The notes below the pieces were generated by a model. It was not told where the DNA came from. It ran no database searches and saw only the letters and a program-made list of their open reading frames with translations. A DNA stretch of 14,783 nt. Origin: Mycobacterium sp. Its GTDB lineage: Bacteria; Actinomycetota; Actinomycetes; Mycobacteriales; Mycobacteriaceae. The translations under genes were made by a program, and so were the position numbers. The stretch is from NCBI GenBank assembly GCA_025965815.1, contig JAOPWF010000479.1, positions 1-14,783 on the forward strand, written 5' to 3'. This document shows positions 14,509 to 14,783 of this stretch, piece by piece. The first letter of the stretch is position 1, and every line of letters starts with the position of its first letter.

Positions 14509-14535
14509 TGATTACCGAGTGGCGCCCACGGGTAC
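14509..14535 (+). promoter_or_regulatory. SigF-type promoter of dps
   Basis: TGATT (14509-14513), 16 nt, then GGGTAC (14530-14535) matches the mycobacterial SigF pattern GGWWT-N16/17-GGGTAY at all but one base. Transcription would start near 14542, about 33 nt before the ATG. Dps of M. smegmatis is reported to be under SigF and SigH. Confidence 0.65.
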
Positions 14536-14574
14536 ACGCGGGAAGACAGACGATCATGCGCGAAGGAGCAATTG

Positions 14575-14783
14575 ATGCCACAGTTCACCATTCCCGGGAT
14601 GACCGACCAGCAGGGCACGAAAGTCGCGAACCTGCTGCAGAAACAGCTGAGCACCTACAACGATCTTCACCTGACGCTGAAGCACGTTCACTGGAACGTC
14701 GTCGGGCCGAACTTCATTGGTGTCCACGAGATGATCGATCCGCAGGTCGAACTGGTTCGTGGCTACGCCGACGAGGTCGCCGA
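14575..14783 (+). CDS. dps: Dps, DNA-binding ferritin-like protein (5' part, runs off the window)
   Basis: The first 69 residues are present. Dps forms a dodecamer that stores iron, removes Fe(II) and hydrogen peroxide, and coats DNA during starvation. The MPQFTIPGMTD start, the LLQKQLSTYNDLHLTLKHVHWN helix and NFIGVHEMIDPQVE match Dps1 of M. smegmatis as I remember it. His and Asp/Glu in HWN and HEMIDPQVE form the inter-subunit ferroxidase site. ATG 14575 has AAGGAG at 6 nt, a near-ideal ribosome binding site. The gene is cut by the window end and not by mutation, as far as visible. Confidence 0.95.
   Translation, partial: MPQFTIPGMTDQQGTKVANLLQKQLSTYNDLHLTLKHVHWNVVGPNFIGVHEMIDPQVELVRGYADEVA

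Noticed and set aside
1..14783. tRNA, rRNA, CRISPR array, insertion sequence or phage attachment site
   Set aside because: None was seen: no tandem direct repeats with spacers, no transposase or integrase reading frames, and no tRNA-like cloverleaf sequences were noticed by eye.

Overview
The window is high-GC DNA with GTG starts, ATGA/GTGA gene overlaps and mycobacterial regulatory motifs. Gene content and order point to a pigmented, fast-growing Mycobacterium (Mycolicibacterium-like). From memory, the outer genes follow the M. tuberculosis block Rv0137c (msrA) - Rv0138 - Rv0139 - Rv0140 (DUF427) - Rv0142 (glycosylase-like). A carotenoid operon sits between the DUF427 gene and the glycosylase.

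Layout. 1-2560 (minus strand): msrA and msrB, two methionine sulfoxide reductase genes that overlap by 4 nt, preceded by a 13E12-type DUF222/HNH gene split by a frameshift near 2112. A perfect LexA (SOS) box lies on the start codon of that gene. 2603-4993 (plus strand): an apparently leaderless GTG-start NTF2-like gene under a perfect KstR-type palindrome, overlapped by an extended SDR, then a leucine-carboxyl-methyltransferase-type methyltransferase. 4994-5520 is gene-poor and holds a decayed C-terminus of a FAD-dependent oxidoreductase. 5521-5895 is a DUF427 gene whose ribosome binding site lies in one arm of a perfect 9-bp inverted repeat.

5892-12308 (minus strand) is a seven-gene carotenoid operon in which every junction overlaps by 1 or 4 nt. 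Its transcription order is crtI (phytoene desaturase), crtB (phytoene synthase), crtYc and crtYd (two-subunit lycopene cyclase), a CrtT-like methyltransferase, CrtU (beta-carotene desaturase/methylase that makes aromatic rings) and a Rieske non-heme iron oxygenase. The expected backbone product is the aromatic carotenoid isorenieratene (leprotene). The Rieske oxygenase and CrtT have no settled role and could modify it further. Just upstream of crtI, where a GGPP synthase gene is often found, there is only a 77-codon frameshifted remnant. GGPP therefore probably comes from a synthase encoded elsewhere. A SigF-like promoter and a 15-bp palindrome lie upstream.

12769-14501 (plus strand): a 48-codon SDR C-terminal remnant with a strong ribosome binding site, a TetR regulator read divergently from the crt operon, and an HhH-GPD (AlkA-like) DNA glycosylase. 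The window ends inside dps (14575 onward), which has a close match to a SigF promoter. Carotenoids, Dps, Msr enzymes and the SOS/DNA-repair genes together give the window a strong oxidative and genotoxic stress theme. No RNA genes, CRISPR arrays or insertion sequences were seen.
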